Assembly (NCBI RefSeq): GCF_041435335.1
Contig: NZ_CP108430.1
Coordinates: 4,495,501-4,559,500, forward strand
Source of the DNA: Streptomyces sp. NBC_01283
GTDB lineage: Bacteria > Actinomycetota > Actinomycetes > Streptomycetales > Streptomycetaceae
Reading direction: 5' to 3'
Length of the DNA: 64,000 bases
The position numbers and the translations under genes were made by a program. The notes beneath the pieces were generated by a model. It was given only the letters and a program-made list of their open reading frames with translations, was not told where the DNA came from and made no database searches. Positions 1 through 9,368 of the stretch are shown here, in pieces. Each line of letters starts with the position of its first letter. Position 1 is the first letter of the stretch.

Positions 1-193
1 GCTTCGGACAGCGAGGGCCGCACTCGTACACCTCGATGGACAAGTCGTGTGCATCGAGGTGCCCTTCGGCGCGACCGGCGGATCGGGCCCCCTTCCCAAG
101 GGTCTCGCCGCACCAGCAGCACTGCCAGCCGCTGTACTGCCGGGCGTTGAGTTCCCTTGCGGGCGGCGGTTTGGGTCGCCAGGCCTCATTCAT
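1..193 (-). CDS. Small Cys-rich protein, C-terminus cut by window edge
   Basis: This frame opens with ATG at 193 and runs off the left edge, so only the first 64 residues are visible. They contain a QCCWCGE cluster (Cys 25, 26 and 28) and a later CGPRC (Cys 58 and 62), a spacing that suggests a structural zinc site. The ATG overlaps the TGA of the upstream gene by four bases (ATGA), so the two are probably translated as a coupled pair. I do not recognise a named family. Such tiny Cys-rich proteins are common next to small GntR regulators in Streptomyces accessory DNA. The zinc role is inferred. Confidence 0.6.
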   Translation of the reverse strand, partial: MNEAWRPKPPPARELNARQYSGWQCCWCGETLGKGARSAGRAEGHLDAHDLSIEVYECGPRCPK

Positions 194-408
194 GGCTGGT
201 CGGCGTACGGGACCAGGCCGTACATCTCGCGGCAGGGGCCGCAGGCGAACTGCACGCCCCCCGGCCCGGAGCCCTGTTCCTGCACGTTGATGACGCGGGT
301 GTCGGCGCTATAGCCGAGGTGCCAAGCGCAGTAGCCGTAGCTGACCGGCGCCATCGTGGCTCTGTTGGGGCTGTCCGGGGCGTTCTGATCCTGCGTACGC
401 TCGTTCAC
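190..408 (-). CDS. 72-aa hypothetical protein with CxxH/CxxC motifs
   Basis: Starts with GTG at 408, preceded by GGAG five bases upstream; an ATG a little further upstream hits a stop at once, which supports the GTG. The protein has Cys27-x2-His30 and Cys56-x2-Cys59 (CAWH and CGPC), a plausible zinc-knuckle pair. No signal peptide or membrane segment is visible. It is upstream of, and coupled by ATGA to, the next Cys-rich gene, and divergent from the GntR gene at 563. Function unknown; it could be a small DNA- or protein-binding accessory factor of an integrated element. Confidence 0.6.
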   Translation of the reverse strand: MNERTQDQNAPDSPNRATMAPVSYGYCAWHLGYSADTRVINVQEQGSGPGGVQFACGPCREMYGLVPYADQP

Positions 409-501
409 GTCGACTCCATCCAGTCGTCCACGCCCCTGGGTCGTTCGCGCGACCGCAGGGGTGCTGTTCGTTCACGCAGCGTAGTACTAGCTAGCTAGGG
501 T

Positions 502-555
502 AGCTAGGCAAGACAGGCAATCTCGTCTCGCCGATCAGGCTTGTACTGCCTAGCT
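502..555. promoter_or_regulatory. Inverted repeats upstream of the GntR gene
   Basis: AGCTAGGCA at 502-510 is matched by its reverse complement TGCCTAGCT at 547-555, just before the GntR start. The DNA to the left (486-500) is also rich in CTAG steps. The site lies between the divergent Cys-rich pair and the GntR gene, so it could be the operator for both. Binding is inferred from position and symmetry only. Confidence 0.35.
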
Positions 556-562
556 TCGGATC

Positions 563-799
563 ATGGATTGGAAGCCGGACATCCCGCGTTGGAAGCAGGT
601 GTACGCGCTCTTTGAGCAGCGGATCGCTGACGGGGAGTACCCGCCGGGGAGTCAGCTGCCGGGCGTACTCGCGATCCAGGATGAGTTCGGCATCGCGCAG
701 ATGACGGCCCGGCGCGTCCTCACGGAGCTCCGAGCCTCGGGGTTGGCGCAGATGCAGCCAGGCATCGGGACGTTTGTCACCGAGTTGCCCAAGCCATAG
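563..799 (+). CDS. GntR-type DNA-binding protein (wHTH only)
   Basis: A 78-residue protein that is almost only a GntR winged helix-turn-helix: the IADGEYPPGSQLPG segment (about residues 21-34), then a recognition helix around MTARRVLTELRASG, and a wing ending in GIGTFV. Full GntR regulators carry an effector-binding domain after this; here it is absent. Short GntR proteins of this kind often control transfer or maintenance genes of Streptomyces integrative elements and plasmids, but no transfer gene or integrase is in view. It probably acts as a dimeric repressor of itself and the divergent pair. Confidence 0.8.
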   Translation: MDWKPDIPRWKQVYALFEQRIADGEYPPGSQLPGVLAIQDEFGIAQMTARRVLTELRASGLAQMQPGIGTFVTELPKP

Positions 800-854
800 C
801 GACGGTCAAAACCTGAGATCGATCTCGTGGTGGTGCTTCACCTTGACCTAAAAA

Positions 855-870
855 TCGAACATACGATCTA
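855..870. promoter_or_regulatory. LexA-box-like palindrome
   Basis: TCGAAC-ATAC-GATCTA matches the actinobacterial SOS box TCGAAC-N4-GTTCGA at 10 of 12 defined positions. It lies 8 bases before the ATG at 879, in a short AT-richer stretch that could hold the promoter (TACGAT at 862-867). The second gene of this pair encodes a LexA-type DNA-binding domain, so self-recognition is possible. This is inference. Confidence 0.35.
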
Positions 871-878
871 GTGAATCC

Positions 879-1082
879 ATGAACCCCTCGATTCCCGAAG
901 ATCTAGTACGCGTGCAACGGGAGTGGAGCGCGACCTACGAGCAGCTCGCCCAGCGTCCGGGCCGCACTGCACTGCGCCGCCGATTGCTAACGCTCTCCAC
1001 GGCTCTGGCGCGGCACCCGCTGAGTCCCGCCGGGCGGGCCGCGCTACGGCAGCGTGCCCGCTCGGACGGCGCCGGACAGTGA
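879..1082 (+). CDS. 67-aa hypothetical protein
   Basis: Arg- and Ala-rich, predicted mostly helical, with no Cys, signal peptide or membrane segment. It starts at ATG 879 in an AT-rich promoter-like stretch and its TGA overlaps the GTG of the LexA-domain gene by four bases (GTGA), so the two are probably coupled. No family recognised. The last third repeats short basic helices (RAALRQRARS), which would suit a partner-binding or nucleic-acid-binding role, but nothing specific can be assigned. Confidence 0.55.
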   Translation: MNPSIPEDLVRVQREWSATYEQLAQRPGRTALRRRLLTLSTALARHPLSPAGRAALRQRARSDGAGQ

Positions 1083-1285
1083 GTCTCACGGAGCGCCAGG
1101 AGCAGATCCTTCGCTGCATCAGGGAGGCTATAGCCGAGACGGGGGAGTGCCCCACCCTCGAAGAGATCGGGACCAAGGTAGGGCTCACGAGCAAGTCAGC
1201 CGTGCACTACCAGCTGAAGCGCCTCGAAGCGTGCGGGCTCATCGCTCGCGCTGGCCAGGGCGCCCGGATATACCGACTCGCCTAA
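1079..1285 (+). CDS. LexA DNA-binding-domain-only protein
   Basis: Read from GTG 1079 this is a 68-residue protein that matches the N-terminal winged helix of LexA from end to end: LTERQEQILRCI at the start, then CPTLEEIGTKVGLTSKSAV as helix 2 and the recognition helix, and a wing near GLIARAGQ. The Ser-Lys peptidase domain that lets LexA cleave itself is entirely missing. It would therefore bind DNA without responding to RecA in the usual way. It is coupled by GTGA to the preceding gene. A larger upstream reading of the same frame is possible but overlaps that gene. Confidence 0.75.
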   Translation: MSLTERQEQILRCIREAIAETGECPTLEEIGTKVGLTSKSAVHYQLKRLEACGLIARAGQGARIYRLA

Positions 1286-1504
1286 GTCCCGACTCCGTGA
1301 GCGTCGCCCGCCCGATAGGCGCCCCCTTCCTGCTCGTCTCCCACAAGGGCAGACGCACAAGCGGAGCGGCTCAGCCACCTGTTCGTGATCCTTGCATGTC
1401 AACGGGTGAACTAGCACGGCTAATTCCGGTTAAGGGCTCCTCAAAGGGAGGAGAGTGGGGGTGGGATCCCTCCGGGTTCTGGTGCTCCCTTGGAAGGTGT
1501 CCCA

Positions 1505-1693
1505 ATGAACGCGTCGTCGCCTGAACAGGCTGCGGTGATCGTGGAGATCGTGGACGCGGTCCGTGAGGTGAGCTACTGGCGAGCTGGCGTCTTGATGGAG
1601 CTATTCGTGCGCGATGCAGATCTGGCCGGTCTGATCGCTCTACGCACTTCCCTCGCCGAGGAGGCCGCAGCGGTCGGCTGGCCGTCGAAATAG
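1505..1693 (+). CDS. 62-aa hypothetical protein
   Basis: ATG at 1505 is preceded by GGAAGG with a 7-base spacer, which decides the start over an in-frame TTG at 1490. The protein is acidic and helical (AVIVEIVDAVREVSYWRAG, then LIALRTSLAEEAAA) without signal or membrane segments. It closes the accessory patch. Family unknown; its size and composition resemble small orphan proteins of integrated elements. Confidence 0.5.
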   Translation: MNASSPEQAAVIVEIVDAVREVSYWRAGVLMELFVRDADLAGLIALRTSLAEEAAAVGWPSK

Positions 1694-2448
1694 GAACTCC
1701 CGCTCGCCACTGTCTCTCACCTTCGCCAGGGGACCCACAACCCTTGGCCAGGTGCTAGGTGAGGTGGCTGGCGGCGAGTGCGGCCACCGCCGCTTGTCGG
1801 CGATCGACGGCGGCCGCAAGGCGCGGAGACATTGTGGCTCCCCCACAGGTGTCCCCGCGCCATTTCGTCCTCCCCCGTTGGAGCGAGCGGGAGTCGCCCC
1901 AAAGGTGGCGGGGAGGACGGGATGCCGGGGCCCCTGTATCCGCTGCAGGATCCGAGGGCTCCGGCCATCTTCGGCCGTCCTGTCCTGTGAGCGGCCCGGG
2001 GTCTGGGAGCCGAGAAGCACAGTGACCATGCGAGGTGTCGGCACGGGCACCAGCCTTTGCTTCACACGGTATCCAGCCCAAGCGCACGTACCCACAGTGC
2101 GCACCCTCGGACCGGAGCATTTCCAGCGCACCGGCTCACGCCCAGGCGCATGAAACAGCGCCACTCACCAGGCCACGTCTCAGCAGCCACAGGAGCAAGA
2201 TCTAGGGACGGGCTCTGGGGTCGTGCGGCTCGTAAGACTGCTCTTTCGGTGCCTTCCTCTCCGCCCTGGTGAGCATGCGCGTGCAGGGCCCGAGCCGGGC
2301 CGTCTCCGGGCCGTCCAACAAGGATCGGCAACGACCAACGACGATCAACAACGACGCCCCCGCCGCAGGTCAGGAGCCACTCCCCGGGCATCACTTCAGG
2401 CCCCAAAGCCCGTACGTGAGTTGAGGAACTCCAGAGGTTCGGCGCAGG
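1694..2448. other. 750-base stretch without a convincing gene
   Basis: Open frames exist on both strands, but none has a ribosome binding site, a recognisable domain or consistent third-position G/C use. The right-hand end (about 2320-2360) carries AACGAC-type short repeats and should contain the promoter of the aminotransferase gene. It may be the scar where the accessory patch joined the core genome. I see no tRNA fragment or attachment repeat. Confidence 0.4.
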
Positions 2449-3657
2449 ATGGCGGCCATGACCTCCACATCCGGGAGCGGGCGCCCGCTGCTCAACCGCC
2501 GCCTCGCCGAGTTCGGTACGACGATTTTCGCCGAGATGTCCGCGCTGGCCGTGAAAACGGGTGCCATCAACCTCGGGCAGGGCTTTCCCGACACGGACGG
2601 CCCCGAGGAGATCCGCGAGGCCGCGGTCCGCGCCCTGCGTGACGGGCGCGGCAACCAGTACCCGCCGGGCCCCGGCATCCCGGAGCTCCGCACCGCGATC
2701 GCCGCGCACCAGCAGCACCGGTACGGACTCGCGTACGACCCCGACCGCGAGGTCCTGGTCACGGCGGGTGCCACCGAGGCCATCGCCGCGTCCCTGCTGG
2801 CCCTGGTCGAGCCCGGCGACGAGGTCATCGCCCTGGAGCCGTACTACGACTCGTACGCGGCGTCGATCGCCCTCGCCGGGGGCAAGCGGGTCCCCGTGAC
2901 GCTGCGCCCCGACGCGGCCGAGGGGCGCTTCCGCCTCGATCTGGACGAGCTGCGCGACGCCATCACGCCCCACACCCGGCTGCTGCTCCTGAACACCCCG
3001 CACAACCCGACGGGCACGGTCCTGACCCGCGCGGAGCTCACCGAGATCGCGAGGCTCGCGGTCGAGCGGGACCTGCTCGTCGTCACGGACGAGGTGTACG
3101 AGCACCTGGTCTTCGACGACGGCGAGGGCACGGCGCACATCCCGCTCGCCTCCTTCCCCGGCATGCGCGAGCGCACGGTGACGATCGGCTCCGCGGGCAA
3201 GACGTTCTCGTTCACCGGCTGGAAGGTCGGCTGGATCACGTCCTCGCCGGAGCTCGTGACGGCGGTCCGCTCGGCGAAGCAGTTCCTCACCTACGTGTCG
3301 TCGGGCCCGTTCCAGTACGCGATCGCGGAGGCCCTCGCCCTGCCCGACGCGTACTTCACGTCGTTCGCCGAGGGCATGCGCGCCAAGCGGGACCTCCTGA
3401 GCGAGGGCCTGACGGCCGCGGGCTTCGACGTCTACCGCCCGGCGGGCACGTACTTCGTCACCACCGACATCCGGCCCCTGGGCGAGTCGGACGGCTTCGC
3501 CTTCTGCCGGGCCCTGCCCGAGCGCATCGGCGTCGTCGCCATCCCGAACGCGGTCTTCTACGACCACCGGGAGGCCGGGGCGCCGTTCGTGCGCTTCGCG
3601 TTCTGCAAGAAGGACGAGGTCCTGGCCGACGCTGTCTCGCGGCTCAAGTCGCTGTAG
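2449..3657 (+). CDS. PLP-dependent class I/II aminotransferase
   Basis: A 402-residue fold-type I aminotransferase. NTPHNPTG (182-189) is the substrate/cofactor loop, DEVYE (214-218) holds the Asp that pairs with the pyridoxal ring nitrogen, and SAGKTFSFTGWKVGW places the Schiff-base lysine at K251. The pattern NLGQGFPDTDGP near the N-terminus resembles the kynurenine/glutamine or methionine aminotransferase branch and actinobacterial DapC-like proteins, so the amino donor is not fixed by sequence. ATG 2449 and ATG 2458 are both possible starts. It is monocistronic and ends at a strong hairpin shared with the convergent YbjN gene. Confidence 0.9.
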   Translation: MAAMTSTSGSGRPLLNRRLAEFGTTIFAEMSALAVKTGAINLGQGFPDTDGPEEIREAAVRALRDGRGNQYPPGPGIPELRTAIAAHQQHRYGLAYDPDREVLVTAGATEAIAASLLALVEPGDEVIALEPYYDSYAASIALAGGKRVPVTLRPDAAEGRFRLDLDELRDAITPHTRLLLLNTPHNPTGTVLTRAELTEIARLAVERDLLVVTDEVYEHLVFDDGEGTAHIPLASFPGMRERTVTIGSAGKTFSFTGWKVGWITSSPELVTAVRSAKQFLTYVSSGPFQYAIAEALALPDAYFTSFAEGMRAKRDLLSEGLTAAGFDVYRPAGTYFVTTDIRPLGESDGFAFCRALPERIGVVAIPNAVFYDHREAGAPFVRFAFCKKDEVLADAVSRLKSL

Positions 3658-3672
3658 CCCCGGACACCACGA

Positions 3673-3716
3673 GAGCCCGGCCGGGGTGCCCAGTGGTGGG
3701 CGCCCCGGCCGGGCTC
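3673..3716. terminator. Bidirectional hairpin terminator
   Basis: A 20-base stem (GAGCCCGGCCGGGGTGCCCA against its near-perfect complement, one G-T pair) with a 4-base loop lies between the convergent aminotransferase and YbjN-like genes. Confidence 0.8.
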
Positions 3717-3733
3717 GGTGACGCTGTGGAGAC

Positions 3734-4273
3734 CTAGGCCTCGTCGTCGGGCTTCTCTTCACCCTCGGTGCCGTCGACCTCGGCCTCCAGGCCGAGCTGC
3801 TCGACCAGCCACTTGTCGAACTCGATGGCGGCCCGCACCCAGCTGACCGTCGACGACACGAAGTGCTCGAGCGCGACGCCCGTGCCGATCAGCATCTGCG
3901 CCTCGCCGATGAGGCGGACGGTGCCGTCGTCGTGCGTGTGCGTGTAGACCTTCGGCCACAGGGTGCGGCGGTTCCAGTCGTCGATCGCCTCAAGGATCTG
4001 GGGCTTCTCTTCGATGCCGTGCGCGCGGTCGTAGAACGTCCGCACCGAGAAGACCTGCTGGTCGTCCTCGCCACGGAACATGAAGTACGTGCGGAACTCC
4101 TCCCACGGCGCCGCGAGGTCTCCCTCTTCGTCGACGACGTGCTTGAGCTCCATCTGGTCCAGGAGCTGCTTGACCAGGTCCTGGTCGGGGACAACGGGGC
4201 CCGCCGGTCCATCGCCCTGCTGCGGTTCGGGCTGTCCCCCGAAATTCGGAATCGAGGACGGGTCGATGCTCAC
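3734..4273 (-). CDS. YbjN domain protein
   Basis: Start GTG at 4273, with AAGGGA eight bases upstream; the longer frame beyond it has no support. The 179-residue protein has a Pro/Gly-rich N-terminal tail (about 1-30), then a YbjN / type III secretion chaperone-like alpha-beta domain (about 35-150: TYFMFRGEDDQQVFSVRTF and LIGEAQMLIGTGVALEHF), and an acidic C-terminal tail. Proteins of this fold are chaperone-like and have no known enzymatic role. It lies directly downstream of clpB on the same strand, separated by a hairpin, and a link to proteostasis is possible but unproven. Confidence 0.8.
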   Translation of the reverse strand: MSIDPSSIPNFGGQPEPQQGDGPAGPVVPDQDLVKQLLDQMELKHVVDEEGDLAAPWEEFRTYFMFRGEDDQQVFSVRTFYDRAHGIEEKPQILEAIDDWNRRTLWPKVYTHTHDDGTVRLIGEAQMLIGTGVALEHFVSSTVSWVRAAIEFDKWLVEQLGLEAEVDGTEGEEKPDDEA

Positions 4274-4311
4274 GTGCTTAGTCCCTTCGTACGGATTCCG
4301 CCATCCTGCCC

Positions 4312-4348
4312 CATGTCGGGCGGGGGCCCGCAACCCCCGCCCCCGATG
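4312..4348 (-). terminator. Hairpin after clpB
   Basis: An inner 9-bp stem (GGGCGGGGG with CCCCCGCCC) extended by an interrupted outer stem lies 9 bases past the clpB stop and just upstream of the YbjN start. It may attenuate rather than fully stop transcription. Confidence 0.5.
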
Positions 4349-4356
4349 TGACCGGG

Positions 4357-6954
<2,598 letters not shown>

Positions 6955-7058
6955 GTGCGTCGTCTCCTCCTTGCGTCCTTGCGGTGCGTACGGCGTTCGC
7001 GTACGGGTGCGTGCGTTCTCCCTGGCGGGTTCCGCGACCTCACCTGACTTAAACAGCG

Positions 7059-7086
7059 TACATAAAGTTGAGTCTATTCCACTCAA
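7059..7086 (-). promoter_or_regulatory. Putative clpB promoter
   Basis: On the minus strand TTGAGT (7086-7081) and TATGTA (7064-7059) are separated by 16 bases. The -35 box is formed by the right arm of the HAIR repeat, so HspR binding would exclude RNA polymerase. Confidence 0.5.
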
Positions 7087-7087
7087 G
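7067..7087. promoter_or_regulatory. HAIR operator (HspR site) of clpB
   Basis: GTTGAGT-N7-ACTCAAG differs from the HAIR consensus CTTGAGT-N7-ACTCAAG at one position. It lies between clpB and the divergent PNPOx-fold gene, 38 bases from that gene's start, so both could be affected. Confidence 0.85.
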
Positions 7088-7111
7088 GGAAGGTGATGGC
7101 CGGAGAACGGC

Positions 7112-7117
7112 TAGGTT
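7112..7117 (+). promoter_or_regulatory. -10 box placed for a leaderless transcript
   Basis: TAGGTT lies 7 bases before the ATG at 7125, and no ribosome binding site is visible there. This is the TANNNT spacing seen for leaderless actinobacterial mRNAs. Confidence 0.4.
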
Positions 7118-7124
7118 CCCTCGC

Positions 7125-7553
7125 ATGGCCATGGACCCTCACCACCCGACCCCGGCGTATCTCAGCTTCTGGCGTGAACGGCATCTGTGCACGCTGACGA
7201 CCCCGCGACCCGACGGCACCCCGCACGTGGTTCCCGTAGGTGTCACCTACGACCCGGAGACGGGTGTGGCCCGCGTCCTCGCAAACAAGTCGAGCGCGAA
7301 GGTCGCCCACGTGCTCGCGGCGACGGACGGGGAGGGTCCCGGGGCGCGGGTGGCGGTCTGCCAGGTCGAGGGGCGGCGCTGGGCGACGCTGGAGGGGCAC
7401 GCGCGCATCCGTACGGAGGAGGCCGGGATCGCGGTGGCGATGCGGCGCTACGAGGAGCGGTACGGGAGGGTGCCGAGGCCGAATCCGGACCGCGTGCTGA
7501 TCGAGATCACGCTGACGCGGGCGATGGGCACGAAGTCCTTGCTGGAGGCATAG
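7125..7553 (+). CDS. PNPOx-fold flavin/F420-type protein
   Basis: A 142-residue single-domain protein of the pyridoxamine-5'-phosphate oxidase-like split barrel (FRERHLCTLTT-like start, then DGTPHVVPVGV, ANKSSAKVAHV and GRRWATLEGHARI). The family binds FMN or F420 at a dimer interface and includes many actinobacterial F420-dependent reductases. The sequence alone does not fix the cofactor. The start is ATG 7125 or ATG 7131; the first sits 7 bases after TAGGTT, which suggests a leaderless message. It is divergent from clpB across the HAIR site and ends at a strong hairpin. Confidence 0.8.
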   Translation: MAMDPHHPTPAYLSFWRERHLCTLTTPRPDGTPHVVPVGVTYDPETGVARVLANKSSAKVAHVLAATDGEGPGARVAVCQVEGRRWATLEGHARIRTEEAGIAVAMRRYEERYGRVPRPNPDRVLIEITLTRAMGTKSLLEA

Positions 7554-7596
7554 CCTCCGGGCCCGCAGCGCCAGCCTTCCCCCCTCGCACACACCA

Positions 7597-7636
7597 CAGC
7601 GGCGCCACCGTGTTCAGGTCCACGGTGGCGCCGCTG
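7597..7636. terminator. Bidirectional hairpin terminator
   Basis: A perfect 16-bp stem (CAGCGGCGCCACCGTG and its complement) with an 8-base loop separates the PNPOx-fold gene from the convergent Rieske-like gene. Confidence 0.8.
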
Positions 7637-7679
7637 CTGGGGGAAGCACCTGCGCGATGTACAACGACGGGGGATCGCG

Positions 7680-8057
7680 TCAGGCGCTGCGGGGGGTGGC
7701 TGTAATGGTTCTTGTAGTGGTGGAACTCTGCTGGTCCTGCCGCTCGCGGCCGACGCCGGGCTGCCCCGGCTCACCGACCAGCTGGTGGTCACGCCGGTCG
7801 AGATTGACGAAGACCATCCCGTACCGAATGGCACACCGCACGGGCTGTGGGGCGCCCCGCGGCTTGCGGAGGCACCGGTAGGCCCGGATCTCCTCCTCGT
7901 CGTCACGGGTGACGACCACCGGCTCCCCGAGGAGCGTGACCATCAGCGAGTCGCCGGCGTGGGGTATCGCGGTGGCGAGATCGATGAAGTGCCAGCCGGA
8001 ACGGTAGGCGGTGGCCATTTCTCGGCGGAAGGTGCGGTCGTCGGGCGGGGTGCTCAT
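7680..8057 (-). CDS. Rieske-like protein lacking cluster ligands
   Basis: Starts at ATG 8057, overlapping the TGA of the peptide gene as ATGA, so the two are coupled; 125 residues. Residues about 20-50 (YRSGWHFIDLATAIPHAGD, then LLGEPVVVTRD) follow the N-terminus of ring-hydroxylating oxygenase alpha subunits, and MVFVNLD matches the strand after the Rieske domain. Between them the normal C-x-H...C-x2-H ligands are gone: the first site reads CLRKPRGA instead of CRHRGA and the second Cys-His pair is missing. It therefore should not bind a 2Fe-2S centre. It might be a scaffold or peptide-binding remnant. The C-terminal 35 residues look unstructured. Confidence 0.65.
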   Translation of the reverse strand: MSTPPDDRTFRREMATAYRSGWHFIDLATAIPHAGDSLMVTLLGEPVVVTRDDEEEIRAYRCLRKPRGAPQPVRCAIRYGMVFVNLDRRDHQLVGEPGQPGVGRERQDQQSSTTTRTITATPRSA

Positions 8058-8248
8058 GCGTCGCCCCCTGCCGGCGCCACGCCCCACACGAGATCTCCGG
8101 GCAAGGCCGAAACGGAAGGAGCCTTCGCGGGCTTGGCCCCCCAGACAAGATCACACGTACTCACCGTGCCCAGGGCAAGCCCTGCGGAGAAGGTGGTGAC
8201 AAGCACCGAGCGAAGCATGCGCTTAAACATGGTCGGCTTCGTCCTCAC
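8054..8248 (-). CDS. Secreted peptide with two DLVWG motifs
   Basis: From GTG 8248 (GAGGA nine bases upstream) the product is 64 residues; ATG 8230, also with a GAGGA upstream, would give 58. A basic start (RTKPTMFKRMLRS) and a hydrophobic run (VLVTTFSAGLALGTVST) form a signal peptide or leader. The mature part is short and repeats the motif DLVWG-x-x-PA twice (residues 33-37 and 52-56), with one Cys just before the first copy. It is coupled by ATGA to the Rieske-like gene and divergent from two LuxR regulators. It could be a signalling peptide or a modified-peptide precursor. No known family recognised. Confidence 0.6.
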   Translation of the reverse strand: MRTKPTMFKRMLRSVLVTTFSAGLALGTVSTCDLVWGAKPAKAPSVSALPGDLVWGVAPAGGDA

Positions 8249-8313
8249 TTGGTAGGTTCCTCTCCCCCGGCTCAACAAGACGATGTCTCAATTCAGCACG
8301 TCAAAGCCACAGG

Positions 8314-9345
8314 GTGGATGCATCATGTTCCTGCACGTTCAGGACCCTGGGGGGTGGAGATTTGCTTACAACAGGCGCAATACCGACACATCCTCACCCC
8401 TCAACCCCACTTTGTGTCGAGGGATCAGAGTTGTACGCCACTGCTCTGCGTACAGGACGCCTGACGCGGGCCGAGGCCGAGAAGGTTCCCTGCCTAGTGG
8501 AATCCGGGCTCATGCACCCGGACCCCGACGACGCCGACTGGCTGCGTCCCGTGCCGCCGTCCGCCGCGCTCGCCCAGCGGCTGCACCCCATCGAGCGCGA
8601 GATACAGGAACGCCGAAGGATCGCCGTTGAACTAACCGATGTCTTCGAGCCATTCATGGCGATCACCTCACAGATGGAACCCACCACTCAGGGGTTCACC
8701 GTTCTGGAGGGAGACGCCCGGATCGGCGCAGTCATCGAACGGGCCACGGCGGAGTGCCGTTCCGAGATCCTCACGATCCAGCCCGGCGGCGGACGCAGCG
8801 AGAACGTGCTCAACCTGGCGATGAAACGCGGGCAGACCGTCATCGACCGGGGCATCACCATGCGCACCCTCTACCAGCACACCGTCAGGCACAGTCAGGG
8901 AACGTTGGCCTACGCGGCACGGATGGCCCAGGGGAACGTCGCCGTACGGACCCTGGAGGAGCTGGTCGACCGACTGATGATCTTCGATCGCACGGTCGCC
9001 CTGATTCCCGCGCACACCCGGCAGGACGCGGCTCTGGAGCTTCGTCACCCTGGCCTGATCGAGTACCTGGCCAAGGTCTTCGAGCAACTCTGGAGCCGGG
9101 CGACCCCCCTGGTCGACGACGTGCCGTACGCCCCACCCACCAACGGCATCACCGGCGTACAGCGCACGATCGCCAGAATGCTCATCGAGGGCCACGTCGA
9201 CGAGGCAATCGCCCGCAGGCTCGGCATGAACGTCCGCACCTGCCGCGCCCACATCGCTAAGATCGCCGCCGCCCTGGGCAGCGGGAGCCGAGCTCAACTC
9301 GGCTATCTGATCGCCCAGTCCGGAATCCTCGACAAGGATCACTGA
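8314..9345 (+). CDS. LuxR-type regulator with PLD/TrmB-like sensor region
   Basis: Up to 343 residues. The C-terminal 65 residues (NGITGVQRTIARMLIEGHVDEAIARRLGMNV, split here only for description as the scaffold and recognition helices) form a LuxR HTH. The central part (TIQPGGG, then MRTLYQHTVRHS and FDRTVALIP) matches the phospholipase-D/TrmB-like ligand domain found in a group of Streptomyces LuxR proteins. No receiver domain or ATPase is present. The start is uncertain: GTG 8314 gives the full frame, but TTG 8431 has a better site (GAGGGA, 6 bases). Probably the regulator of the divergent peptide/Rieske-like pair. Confidence 0.75.
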   Translation: MDASCSCTFRTLGGGDLLTTGAIPTHPHPSTPLCVEGSELYATALRTGRLTRAEAEKVPCLVESGLMHPDPDDADWLRPVPPSAALAQRLHPIEREIQERRRIAVELTDVFEPFMAITSQMEPTTQGFTVLEGDARIGAVIERATAECRSEILTIQPGGGRSENVLNLAMKRGQTVIDRGITMRTLYQHTVRHSQGTLAYAARMAQGNVAVRTLEELVDRLMIFDRTVALIPAHTRQDAALELRHPGLIEYLAKVFEQLWSRATPLVDDVPYAPPTNGITGVQRTIARMLIEGHVDEAIARRLGMNVRTCRAHIAKIAAALGSGSRAQLGYLIAQSGILDKDH

Positions 9346-9368
9346 ACTCGGCGATGGAATGAGTCGAC

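Noticed and set aside
2062..3762. 566-codon open frame opposite the aminotransferase gene
   Set aside because: Highly Arg-rich translation without domains; it is a high-GC shadow of a well-supported gene.
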